DNA of 64,000 bases from contig NZ_BDBN01000023.1 in the NCBI RefSeq assembly GCF_001613005.1, positions 1 through 64,000 of the forward strand, given 5' to 3'. The notes beneath the pieces were generated by a model. The model searched no databases, was not told the DNA's origin, and saw nothing but the letters and a program-made list of their open reading frames with translations. The position numbers and the translations under genes were made by a program. The DNA comes from Nocardia nova NBRC 15556. GTDB taxonomy: Bacteria > Actinomycetota > Actinomycetes > Mycobacteriales > Mycobacteriaceae. Of the stretch, positions 56,116 through 64,000 are shown one piece after another; within the stretch, counting starts at the first letter, position 1, and each line of letters starts with the position of its first letter.

Positions 56116-57315
56116 TCAGAAGTTGTTGGCCAGCAACGCATACGCCGCGTCGACCCGCTGATCTATATCCTCGCGGCTGTTGGCGTTGACGACCTCCACG
56201 TATCGCCGGTAGGGCACGTAGCAGCGGAAACGGCTGTCCTTCTGGGGATCTCCCGAACTGTTGAGCGTCAGGCATTTGGCCCCGGGCACCGTCTCGGGCG
56301 CGTCGGCCGGCTCGTACTGCTCACCGGAACCGGAGATCAGCCCTTTGATCATGCGCGCCCCCGCATCGGCGTCGCGGACGCGCAACACCGAGCTGTTGTC
56401 GGCGACGGCGATGGCATCCATGCCGGTGTCGTCGACGAGGCGCTGGCGTGTGGTCTCGTCGGAGGAGATGTGGACGAATGCCGATGCGGCATAGACCGCG
56501 AAGCGATCGGCATCGGGTGTGCGGTTCGAGCGGTCGCGCACGACGGCGCGGGCGAGCAGGCCGTCCGGATCCACCGGCAGCGCGTCGAGGCCGCCGGCCG
56601 CCGTCGCCTGGAAGTGATCGAGTGCCGGCACCTCGGCGTCGAGCGTCTTCTGGACCCAGGCCAGCAGGTCGGCCTCCTCGGAGCGAGGCCGCTCGATGAA
56701 CAGCGAGATCACGAACTGTTTGTAGGCCATGAAGGTGCCGATGGTGGGGATCCCGGGACGGTAGTGGATATAGGCATCCGGGTATTTCGGCTGTGCGAGT
56801 TTGCGATTGAGGTCGGGTGCCACACCGAAGTCGACATCCTCGAGTTCGCGCGCGGCCTGCCGGGCAGCGGACTCGTCCGGGAAACGCAGCACCAGATCGG
56901 TGACCGAGGTCGCCGCTGCCGCGCTGTCCAGCGAGCCCGGCTTGTCGGAACCCGCCGCGACATAGGCGACGATCATCTTGTTGCGGTCGAGCACCGGTTT
57001 GGAGACCGCGGCCAGCAGGCGACGGGTGGCCTCGGTGCTGTCGGCGACGACTCGCCCTCCGGCGCCGACCGTCAGCGACGGGTCGATGCGAACGGCCGGG
57101 ACCACGGCCTGCGACATCCGCATCCCCTCCGCCAGCGCGCCCTTGCTGCCCGCGGTGGCGTCGTAGCTGTGGCGGTCGACCGGATACGGACCGACGTCGA
57201 GCGTGCGGACATCCAGTTCGGCGGCGGTCGGGGTTCCCTGCACGCCGCAACCGGTCAGCGCGGCAAGCAGTGCGGCGCAGGTGAAAACAAGAGATCTGCG
57301 AATCGTCCGGCCCAT
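56116..57315 (-). CDS. Exported lipoprotein, paralogue A' (DUF7373-like)
   Basis: A 399-residue lipoprotein with lipobox LTGC-G near residue 23, ELDVRTLDVGPYPVD, and a C-terminal FRCYVPYRRYVEVV ending YALLANNF. It is the unpaired member of the five paralogues and the first gene of the minus-strand run. ATG 57315 has a G-rich ribosome site (GGGGGCGG); the frame is open far upstream, antisense to the FHA gene, and that part is rejected. Confidence 0.8.
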   Translation of the reverse strand: MGRTIRRSLVFTCAALLAALTGCGVQGTPTAAELDVRTLDVGPYPVDRHSYDATAGSKGALAEGMRMSQAVVPAVRIDPSLTVGAGGRVVADSTEATRRLLAAVSKPVLDRNKMIVAYVAAGSDKPGSLDSAAAATSVTDLVLRFPDESAARQAARELEDVDFGVAPDLNRKLAQPKYPDAYIHYRPGIPTIGTFMAYKQFVISLFIERPRSEEADLLAWVQKTLDAEVPALDHFQATAAGGLDALPVDPDGLLARAVVRDRSNRTPDADRFAVYAASAFVHISSDETTRQRLVDDTGMDAIAVADNSSVLRVRDADAGARMIKGLISGSGEQYEPADAPETVPGAKCLTLNSSGDPQKDSRFRCYVPYRRYVEVVNANSREDIDQRVDAAYALLANNF

Positions 57316-57468
57316 GGACCGCCCCCTTCTCCCGGTGCTCTCTCCCGGTTCTCCGACATCGAAATTACCGGACCGGACCCGACAGCGGGGACTCATGGAC
57401 AACGATTGCCTTAACCTTGTCCGTGTGTTGACCGCTGCGCTGATCTCGCTCGGAGGCCGATTCCGTTG

Positions 57469-58767
57469 ATGGATCGGCAGGTCGAGGTTGTCGCCGGTAA
57501 CCATGTCGTCGTGCGTGTCGCGGGGGCCGTCGTGGTCGTCGCGCATCGTGGTCGCGGCCGGGTTCACCCCGACGCGCCGGCGATGCGGGCCGCCGAGGCG
57601 CTGGCGCAGTTGGTGTCCGAGGCGTCCGAGCATGCCCCACAAGGACCCGGGCGGATCATCGCGCGCGAGGCTACCCGCTGGCTGATGCAGGAGGCCGAAC
57701 AGGTCGACGGCAGCCCGGTCGACCTCGGAATTCTGTCCGGCTCGGATACCGGTGGAGTGGCGATCTTCCTGCACGGCTCGGTCACCGCGGTACTCGCGGG
57801 CGCCCGGGGTGTCGAGTACTACCGCGGCGTGGATGCCGCCTTCACCGTCGACCGGTTCACCGAACCGCCGGCCCGCGCGGCGGCGCTGTTCATCGACGAC
57901 GAGCACGGCCGGATTCCGGAACTGCCCGAACGTGGCATCGGCTCCCTGGTGGAGGGCGTGGCAGCCGCCGCGGGTGCGGTGGTCTGGTTCGAGGGCGAGC
58001 GGACCCGCGCGCGTGATCGTGTCGCCCGTCCCGCCGCCGGTGCACACCATCGCGCCGAGCCCTCGCCCACGTCGCAATTGGACGCGCAGCGGCCCGAACC
58101 GCAACTGCCCCCACCCCCGACCCGACCGGATCGGACACCGGAAGCCGATGCGCGGCAAGGGATATCGCGTCCCGAACCGGCGGAGGATCCTCGGCTGGCC
58201 GAAACCCGGTTGCGCGGTACGAATCCCGCCCCCGGTCCCGATCCCGAACTGGAACGCCGAATGGAGGCGACCGCCCGCGCGACCTCGCTGGCCGTGCGGG
58301 TGATGGGATTCACCTGCGCTCGGGCTCATCCCAGCGATCCGCGCTCGGCGTTCTGCACGGTCTGCGGAATGCCGGTCGACCAGACGCAGCAACCGGTCGA
58401 AGTCGTCCGGCCGCCGCTGGGCATGCTCGTACTCGACGACGGTATGACCTATCTGCTGGCGGCCGACGCCGTGATCGGACGGGACCCGGAGAACTCCGAG
58501 GCCGCCCAGCGCGGTCTGGTGCCGGTCAAAATCGAGGACTCCTCCGGCGGAATGTCGCGGGCCCACGCCGAAATCCGGCTGATGAACTGGGATATCACGG
58601 TCGTGGATCGGGGCTCCACCAACGGCACCCGGGCCCGGCCGGCCGGATATCGCGATTGGATTCGGCTGCAACCGAATCAGCCGATGGTGCTGGCCCACGG
58701 CTCGGAGATCCAGCTCGGCAACCGCGTACTGCGATTGGAGCCGGCCGCGCCCCCGCCGTTCGGCTGA
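57469..58767 (+). CDS. FHA-domain protein with zinc-ribbon knuckle
   Basis: A 432-residue soluble protein in three parts. Residues 1-180 are an α/β domain I cannot name. Then come a proline-rich linker and a zinc-ribbon-like motif C-x3-H-x9-C-x2-C-G starting at Cys283. From about 330 there is an FHA domain with IGRDPE, GGMSRAHAEI and DRGSTNGTR, which binds phosphothreonine. It should read the output of a Ser/Thr kinase such as the one at 50346. Divergent from lipoprotein A', with a 153-bp shared promoter gap. Confidence 0.85.
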   Translation: MDRQVEVVAGNHVVVRVAGAVVVVAHRGRGRVHPDAPAMRAAEALAQLVSEASEHAPQGPGRIIAREATRWLMQEAEQVDGSPVDLGILSGSDTGGVAIFLHGSVTAVLAGARGVEYYRGVDAAFTVDRFTEPPARAAALFIDDEHGRIPELPERGIGSLVEGVAAAAGAVVWFEGERTRARDRVARPAAGAHHRAEPSPTSQLDAQRPEPQLPPPPTRPDRTPEADARQGISRPEPAEDPRLAETRLRGTNPAPGPDPELERRMEATARATSLAVRVMGFTCARAHPSDPRSAFCTVCGMPVDQTQQPVEVVRPPLGMLVLDDGMTYLLAADAVIGRDPENSEAAQRGLVPVKIEDSSGGMSRAHAEIRLMNWDITVVDRGSTNGTRARPAGYRDWIRLQPNQPMVLAHGSEIQLGNRVLRLEPAAPPPFG

Positions 58768-58802
58768 GCGACCGTAGCGACGCGGCCGGGGGAGGCAGCG
58801 CG

Positions 58803-60248
58803 TCAGGAGTAGCGCGCCTCGCAGATCTCCTGTGTGCCCAGCACACCGGCCCGGAACGCGTCCACCCGGGAAAAGCCACTCGGCACCGTCTTGCCCTCCA
58901 CATCGCTGGCCGCCAGCCCATCGCTGAGCAGTCCCGAAACCGCCTTGTCGAGATCGCCGGGAGACAGCGCGATATCGCCCTGGCCGGCATCGCGACGCGG
59001 ATCGGCGAGCTTCGCGGTGATCACGCCCGACAGACAGGCGGCCCGCAGACCGGTCTTCGCTCCGGTCAACTGCTGGTGCGCACTGCGCTGCACCGCGAGC
59101 GCGTAGCGGGAGACGAACACGACGTAGGCGTTGTAGTCGCCGCCGACGCGAGTCGGAAAGCCGTCCTGCTCATCGGTATCCGCCGCGCCGCGCTGTGCGA
59201 GGGCCGGAATGTCGGTGCCGATCGTATTCGTCGCGGGGCAGTAGGTGACGGGCACGGTGTCGGCGCCGTTGCTGCAGTGCATGAGGGCGCCGTGATAGTC
59301 GTAGGTCGGCTCGGACGGGATCGGCATGATCGCCGCCATCGCCTTGCTCAACTCCTTGAGACTGTCCTTGGTGATCGCCAGTTCGCCGCGATTGACGTCG
59401 TCGCCGAAGGACTGCGGCAGATTCTTGCGGCGGCGATCGATGTCCTTCATATCGATCGCCTTGCAGCCCTTGGGGCCGTCGGTGAAACCGATCTGCACCG
59501 CGGTCACCCGCTCGAAGGCCGAGCCGTGCACCGATTCCGGATCCTCGGGATTGGCGTCGCGGATGGCGACCGTCGCGGCCAGCACGTTGTTGAGGCCGTC
59601 GGAGGTGTTGATCGTGAAATGCGCGGCCTTGTCCTCGGCGACGTGACGCATGAACGCGCCGGCGAAACAGTCGGCCTGCTGCTCCTTCACGATGACCGGA
59701 TCCTTCGCGGTGACGATGCGCGACATCGTCTGGATGGCGTGGCCGTATTCGTGCGCGAGCACCATCACCACGGCCATCTTCCCGAAGCTGTCCTGCATCA
59801 TGGGCAGCAGTACGCCGCGATCCCAGCCGACGGAATTGTCCAGCCGGCAGTAGGCCGCGTTGACCAGGTGATAGGTCGTGTCCTTGCAGAACTGCGTCTC
59901 CTGCGAGCGTGGCGCCTTCGCGCTCCAGGAATACAACTTGGTGACGGGGGTGAAGTCGCCGTCGAACTCGTTGTGATACTCACCGCGCCAATAACTTTGG
60001 ATATCGTCGATGGCGTTGAGCGCCAACGTGTCGACCGCGCCCTTGTCACCGCCCGTCGCGGTCAGCGGGGAATCGGGAACACCGGAACGAGGACCGCTGG
60101 GGCCGTTGGTGGTGGGCAGTCCGGCGACCTGGAACGGGTCGTCGTAGATGGATACGGCGTGCCCACCGGTCGTCATGGTGCACCCGGCCAGTAGACCGAC
60201 CGCCAGCACCAGTACGGCGAGGGTCGCCGTCACCGGGCGTTTCGCCAT
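58803..60248 (-). CDS. Exported zinc metallopeptidase lipoprotein (HEYGH)
   Basis: A 481-residue lipoprotein with lipobox LLAGC (Cys23). The zinc-binding motif HEYGH is at 166-170 (H166, H170, catalytic E167) and a downstream KEQQADCFAGAF supplies the third ligand region, as in putative neutral zinc metallopeptidases. Substrates are unknown, probably envelope proteins. ATG 60248 follows GGGATGGGGAG. It converges on the FHA gene and is divergent from the FHA-ABC exporter. Confidence 0.85.
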   Translation of the reverse strand: MAKRPVTATLAVLVLAVGLLAGCTMTTGGHAVSIYDDPFQVAGLPTTNGPSGPRSGVPDSPLTATGGDKGAVDTLALNAIDDIQSYWRGEYHNEFDGDFTPVTKLYSWSAKAPRSQETQFCKDTTYHLVNAAYCRLDNSVGWDRGVLLPMMQDSFGKMAVVMVLAHEYGHAIQTMSRIVTAKDPVIVKEQQADCFAGAFMRHVAEDKAAHFTINTSDGLNNVLAATVAIRDANPEDPESVHGSAFERVTAVQIGFTDGPKGCKAIDMKDIDRRRKNLPQSFGDDVNRGELAITKDSLKELSKAMAAIMPIPSEPTYDYHGALMHCSNGADTVPVTYCPATNTIGTDIPALAQRGAADTDEQDGFPTRVGGDYNAYVVFVSRYALAVQRSAHQQLTGAKTGLRAACLSGVITAKLADPRRDAGQGDIALSPGDLDKAVSGLLSDGLAASDVEGKTVPSGFSRVDAFRAGVLGTQEICEARYS

Positions 60249-60359
60249 CTCCCCATCCCTCCCCGGGCCGGTAGTCGCTGCGTCACCTGCGCCGCCCCCG
60301 GCGATCGGGGGCACGTTCGAGCCCCACCGATGTCACGGCCATCGCATATTATCCGGCTC

Positions 60360-62993
60360 ATGTCATTACCGGGGGCGCAGAAGATCACCGTGCGCCATGA
60401 GGGAACCGATCGGATCTTCGAAAACACTCAGCAGGTGACCCTGGGCCGCGCGCCCGAGGTGACGGTGTTCGTCGACAGTCCGCTGGTCTCTCGTGTGCAC
60501 GCGACACTTGGCTGGCAGGGGGGCGCCTGGGTGCTCGCCGACAACGGCAGTACCAACGGGGTTTTCGTGGACGCCCAGCGGATCACGCGTCCCGTCCCGG
60601 TGGATCGGCCGATGCTGGTCCGGCTCGGCGACGCGATCACGGGCCCGCTGGTTCATCTGCTGCCGGAGGCGCAATTCCGGCCGCCCGCACCGCCCACCCG
60701 GGCGCAGTCGCCGGGCCGTGCGCCGAATCCGCCTGTCCGGGCCGCGGGGCCGCGTGGCAGCGGCCCGCACGGTGGTACTCAGCACGGTGGGGGTCAGCAC
60801 GGTGGGGGTCAGCAGCAGCGGCAACCGTCCCATCCCACACCGCAATCCGGGCAGATGCGCCGCCCGGCTGCGCCGCAGCCGCCCTCGCGGCCCGCGCCGC
60901 GGCCGAATCAGCGCCCGTCTCAACCGATTCCGGCGGCCCGCGGCTCCGGCGGTGTGCCGAACGTCAATATGACCACCAAGGCCGACACCTCGGCACTGCC
61001 GCCGGTGCGTGCGCGGGCCTCGACCGCGCCGATCGCGCGGGCCGACCGCATTCCGGCCGGCGGCCTGACCATCGGCCGCACCAGCGACAACCAGATCGTC
61101 GTCAACGATCCGCTGGCTTCGCGGCGGCACGCCCGCCTGGTCAAGAGCGGCGAGGGCCTCGTCCTCGAGGATGTGGGCTCGGCCAACGGCACCTTCGTCA
61201 ACGGCCGCCGCGAGCAGCGGGTGGCGCTGCGCGAACGCGATATCGTCACCATCGGCAACGTGGACTTCGTCGTGCAGGAAGGCACGCTGAAACACCGCAA
61301 GAAGCCGGTCACCGAACAGGGATTGAGCGTGCACGGCGTCGGTTTCGTCGTCGAGGGCAACAAGCAGCTGCTCGTGGACGTCAACATGCAGGCCGGTCGC
61401 GGCACCCTGACCGCGCTCATCGGACCCTCGGGCGCCGGTAAGTCGACACTGTCGAAACTCATTGCGGGAACGACACATCCGTCGGCCGGTGTGGTCACCT
61501 TCGAGGGCCGCAATCTGCACGCCGAATACGAGGCCATGCGCAGTCGTATCGGCATGGTCCCGCAGGACGATGTGCTGCACCGCCAGCTGACCGTGCGCCA
61601 GGCACTCGGATTCGCCGCCGAACTGCGGCTGCCGCCGGACTCCTCGAAGGCCGATCGGCAGCAGGTCATAGACGGCGTGCTGAAGGAACTGTCGCTGACC
61701 GAACATGCCGATACCCGCGTCGACCGGCTCTCCGGCGGTCAGCGCAAGCGCGCCTCCGTGGCGCTGGAACTGCTGACCGGCCCGGCCCTGCTGCTGCTCG
61801 ACGAACCCACCTCCGGCCTGGACCCGGCGCTGGACCGGCAGGTCATGACCATGCTGCGTGAACTGGCCGACGCCGGGCGCACCGTCATCGTGGTCACCCA
61901 CTCGGTGGCCTGCCTGGACATGTGCGATCAGGTGCTGCTGCTGGCGCCCGGCGGCAAGACCGCGTTCTGCGGACATCCGGCCGGGGTCGGCGACTTTCTC
62001 GGGACCAGCGACTGGGCGGAGATCTTCGCGCGGGTCGCCGCCGAACCGGATCGCGCCTTCGCGAACTACCGGTCCCGGCAGGCGGCGCTGCCACCGCCAC
62101 CGCCGGCCGTGCCCCGTGGCGTGATGGGGCAGCCGCCGAAATCCAGTGGCTGGAAACAACTGTCGACACTGTCGCGGCGGCAGGTCCGGCTGATCCTCGC
62201 CGACCGCGGCTACCTGGCCTTCCTGGTGGTCCTCCCGTTCGTGCTGGGTGTGCTGTGCCTGGTCGTGCCGGGTAAGAACGGTTTCGCGGCCGCCCCACCG
62301 ATTCTCGGCCCGGACGGCCAGTTGCATCCGCAGCTCACCGGAGGAAGTGAGTCCCAGCAGCTGCTGGTCGTGCTCATCCTCGGCGCGTGCTTCATGGGGT
62401 CGACGCTGACCGTCCGCGACCTGGTCGGGGAACGCCCGATCTTCCTGCGGGAGCGAGCCGTCGGCCTGCTGCCCTCGGCATATCTGCTGGCGAAGGTGAT
62501 GGTCTTCGGTGTCGCGGCGCTGCTGCAGTCCGCGGTGCTGGTGGCCATCGTGCTGGCCGGGAAGAATCCGCCCGGGAAGGGGGCGCTCATCCCGTCCGGC
62601 GGTATCGAGTTGTACGTCGATATCGCGCTGACGGCGGTGACGTGTGTGGTCGTCGGATTGTTGTTGTCGACCTTGGCCAAGTCGAACGAACAGGTCATGC
62701 CGTTGCTGGTGGTCATGATCATGTGTCAGCTGGTGATGGCCGGCGGCATGATTCCGGTGACCGATCGCGTGGTGCTGGAACAGCTTTCGTACGTCTTCCC
62801 GTCGCGCTGGGGATTCGCCGGCGGCGCCTCGACCATCGATCTGCGGACCCTGTTCGTCAACGCCCAGCCCGATGCGATCTGGCAGCACAAACCCGGTTTC
62901 TGGTTCCTCGACGCCGGCATGTTGATCGTGCTCACCGCGGCGCTGTCCACGCTGACGTGGTGGCGTCTGCGGCTGAAGAAGTCGGCCGCGTGA
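60360..62993 (+). CDS. FHA-ABC exporter, Rv1747-like
   Basis: An 877-residue ABC transporter with two N-terminal FHA domains (about 8-100 and 225-310; VSRVHATLG and ASRRHARLV, each with a G-S-x-NG turn), separated by a Pro/Gln/Gly-rich linker. The nucleotide-binding domain has GPSGAGKST near 355, LSGGQRKR near 457 and LLLLDEP; an ABC-2 permease with about six helices follows from 615. M. tuberculosis Rv1747 has this architecture, and its FHA domains bind phosphothreonines made by the kinase PknF. Substrate here is unknown; lipid or glycolipid is a guess from the family. Confidence 0.9.
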   Translation: MSLPGAQKITVRHEGTDRIFENTQQVTLGRAPEVTVFVDSPLVSRVHATLGWQGGAWVLADNGSTNGVFVDAQRITRPVPVDRPMLVRLGDAITGPLVHLLPEAQFRPPAPPTRAQSPGRAPNPPVRAAGPRGSGPHGGTQHGGGQHGGGQQQRQPSHPTPQSGQMRRPAAPQPPSRPAPRPNQRPSQPIPAARGSGGVPNVNMTTKADTSALPPVRARASTAPIARADRIPAGGLTIGRTSDNQIVVNDPLASRRHARLVKSGEGLVLEDVGSANGTFVNGRREQRVALRERDIVTIGNVDFVVQEGTLKHRKKPVTEQGLSVHGVGFVVEGNKQLLVDVNMQAGRGTLTALIGPSGAGKSTLSKLIAGTTHPSAGVVTFEGRNLHAEYEAMRSRIGMVPQDDVLHRQLTVRQALGFAAELRLPPDSSKADRQQVIDGVLKELSLTEHADTRVDRLSGGQRKRASVALELLTGPALLLLDEPTSGLDPALDRQVMTMLRELADAGRTVIVVTHSVACLDMCDQVLLLAPGGKTAFCGHPAGVGDFLGTSDWAEIFARVAAEPDRAFANYRSRQAALPPPPPAVPRGVMGQPPKSSGWKQLSTLSRRQVRLILADRGYLAFLVVLPFVLGVLCLVVPGKNGFAAAPPILGPDGQLHPQLTGGSESQQLLVVLILGACFMGSTLTVRDLVGERPIFLRERAVGLLPSAYLLAKVMVFGVAALLQSAVLVAIVLAGKNPPGKGALIPSGGIELYVDIALTAVTCVVVGLLLSTLAKSNEQVMPLLVVMIMCQLVMAGGMIPVTDRVVLEQLSYVFPSRWGFAGGASTIDLRTLFVNAQPDAIWQHKPGFWFLDAGMLIVLTAALSTLTWWRLRLKKSAA
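60768..60812 (+). repeat. 15-bp tandem repeat in the FHA-ABC linker
   Basis: Three copies of a CACGGTGGGGGTCAG unit, the first diverged (CACGGTGGTACTCAG), encode a HGGGQ-type repeat in the linker between the two FHA domains. Copy number could vary without shifting the frame. Confidence 0.7.
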
Positions 62994-63078
62994 ACGGGTC
63001 CGGAAACGAGCGTCGACAAGGGATGTCCGCACTAATCGGCCCTGCCCCGAGCGTGCCGACGCGACAGCAGGCACACTT

Positions 63079-64000
63079 ATGCATGTGACGGCTCGAGTTG
63101 GGGCGATACATCTCGGATGGGATGTGGTGTCCGTGGCCGCCGGTGGCGGTGGGATACCGATCCGCCCGGTCCAGGTGGAAGGCACATATACGCCGCCTGC
63201 GTATTTGCTGGCGGACAAGTCCGGGCGACTGCACACCGCGGGCGTGGACCGGCAGCGGCCCGATCTGGGCATCGCGGTCTCCGACGTGCGTGACATCCTC
63301 GGGCATCAGCAGATCCGCATCGCCGGGGCGACCTGGCCGGCGGAGCTGGTGTTCCGTGCCCGGCTCTACAACCCGCTCGCCGCGATCGGCTCCCGGTTGC
63401 GGGGCAAGCCCGACGTGGTGGCGTTGCCGTTTCCGGACGACTGGGCCGACGAGAAGGTCGAGGAGTACTGCCGTCTGATCGAGCAGATGGACGTCGTCAC
63501 CGACCCACTGCCCGAATCCGTGGCGCTGTCCGGTTATGTGCGGGCCCTGGGCCTGGTACAGCCGCCCGCGCGCGGCCGCCGCGGCGTCGGCGCGACCGGC
63601 GTCTATTCCGACGGCCGGGTGTGCCTGGTGGTGGCCGTCGACGGGGACGACGAGCAGCCCACCGAATCGGTCGGGGTCCCGATCACCCCGGATTCGATGC
63701 GGGACGCGCATTCGGCGGACAACGTCGTCATCGAGGTGATGGCCGCGGCCCGTTCGATCGGCGCCGACACCTCGACGGTGCTGCTCACCGGCAATGTGTG
63801 TTTCAACGACGCGTTGCGGCTGGCGTTCCAGAACCATCTGGGCAACCGGTTGCGGGTCGCCGATCATCCGATGCACGCCCTGGTGCTGGGTGCTGCGCAT
63901 CTGCTGGTCACCGACAGCGAATACGCCGAGGCGGAGCAGGGGCCGGCTCCCGCGCCGGGTCCGGCGGTGCCGAATCAGCCGAACCCGGCGGTGCCGAATC
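63079..64000 (+). CDS. Degenerate Hsp70/actin-like protein (3' end outside window)
   Basis: Open from ATG 63079 to the window end, at least 307 residues. The fold pattern of Hsp70 is visible: an N-terminal VGAIHLGWDVVSVAA, LPFPDDWADEKVEEYCRLI, PESVALSGYV and a C-terminal VLLTGNVCFNDALRLAFQ plus DHPMHALVLGAAHLL. The glycine-rich phosphate loops of a working ATPase are missing. It ends in a Pro/Asn-rich tail whose PNxPAVPN unit repeats at the border. It follows the FHA-ABC exporter after 85 bases, so probably one operon. Confidence 0.65.
   Translation, partial: MHVTARVGAIHLGWDVVSVAAGGGGIPIRPVQVEGTYTPPAYLLADKSGRLHTAGVDRQRPDLGIAVSDVRDILGHQQIRIAGATWPAELVFRARLYNPLAAIGSRLRGKPDVVALPFPDDWADEKVEEYCRLIEQMDVVTDPLPESVALSGYVRALGLVQPPARGRRGVGATGVYSDGRVCLVVAVDGDDEQPTESVGVPITPDSMRDAHSADNVVIEVMAAARSIGADTSTVLLTGNVCFNDALRLAFQNHLGNRLRVADHPMHALVLGAAHLLVTDSEYAEAEQGPAPAPGPAVPNQPNPAVPN

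Noticed and set aside
57316..58698. Upstream extension of lipoprotein A' to an 860-aa ORF
   Set aside because: It is antisense to the FHA gene and would bury the signal peptide and lipobox that start at 57315.
60768..60812. Possible CRISPR-like direct repeats
   Set aside because: The units are contiguous without spacers and lie in a coding linker; a minisatellite.
60366..63296. 976-aa minus-strand ORF
   Set aside because: Antisense to the Rv1747-like exporter, which has intact FHA, Walker and signature motifs.

Overview
The window is high-GC, densely coded actinobacterial DNA. ESX (type VII) secretion genes, PE/PPE-like proteins, an F420-type oxidoreductase and lipoproteins of a type common in Nocardia point to Mycobacteriales, most likely Nocardia or a close relative (inference from gene content). 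I see no IS element, integrase, tRNA, rRNA or CRISPR array.

Layout. (1) 1-15.8 kb: an ESX locus with the accessory set PPE-like end, PE-like, PPE, EspG, two WXG100 proteins, then eccE(-), eccB, eccA(-), eccD, mycP and a single-chain eccC. (2) 15.8-24.2 kb: regulators and small enzymes (GNAT, HutC-type GntR, DUF4254, a stand-alone threonyl-tRNA editing domain, GlxA/AraC), a 1018-aa EspI-like ParA/MinD ATPase and an MFS transporter. (3) 24.2-29.3 kb: infA-rpmJ-rpsM-rpsK-rpsD-rpoA-rplQ-truA, with unusually structured spacers. (4) 29.5-34.1 kb: hsp20 with a CIRCE operator, an LLM oxidoreductase, csoR, MTA phosphorylase, a GAF/PAS-like protein and an FMN reductase. (5) 34.2-47.7 kb: a second ESX locus, eccE(-), eccB, MFS(-), PNPOx, mycP(-), eccD(-), eccC and two WXG100 proteins. 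Its position beyond truA and its gene orientations match the mycobacterial ESX-4 locus, with eccE added. (6) 47.8-64 kb: an ESX-4-adjacent island. Seven minus-strand genes form one run: five paralogous lipoproteins, a membrane Ser/Thr kinase and an Rv3446c-type protein. Next to it are an FHA/zinc-ribbon protein, a secreted zinc metallopeptidase lipoprotein, an Rv1747-like FHA-ABC exporter and a second Hsp70-like protein cut by the window end.

How the genes fit together. Each ESX locus encodes the membrane core (EccB, C, D, E), the mycosin protease and WXG100 substrates. Locus 1 adds the EccA/EspG machinery that handles PE-PPE substrates. The two cores look like close paralogues: the EccB proteins are the same length with near-identical N-termini, and EccC and EccD differ little in length. 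The 47.8-64 kb island looks like a cell-envelope phospho-signalling module attached to ESX-4: a kinase, FHA phosphothreonine readers, degenerate Hsp70-fold proteins and exported lipoproteins. It is my main candidate for an undescribed system. Start codons were revised wherever a ribosome site or family N-terminus argued for it.
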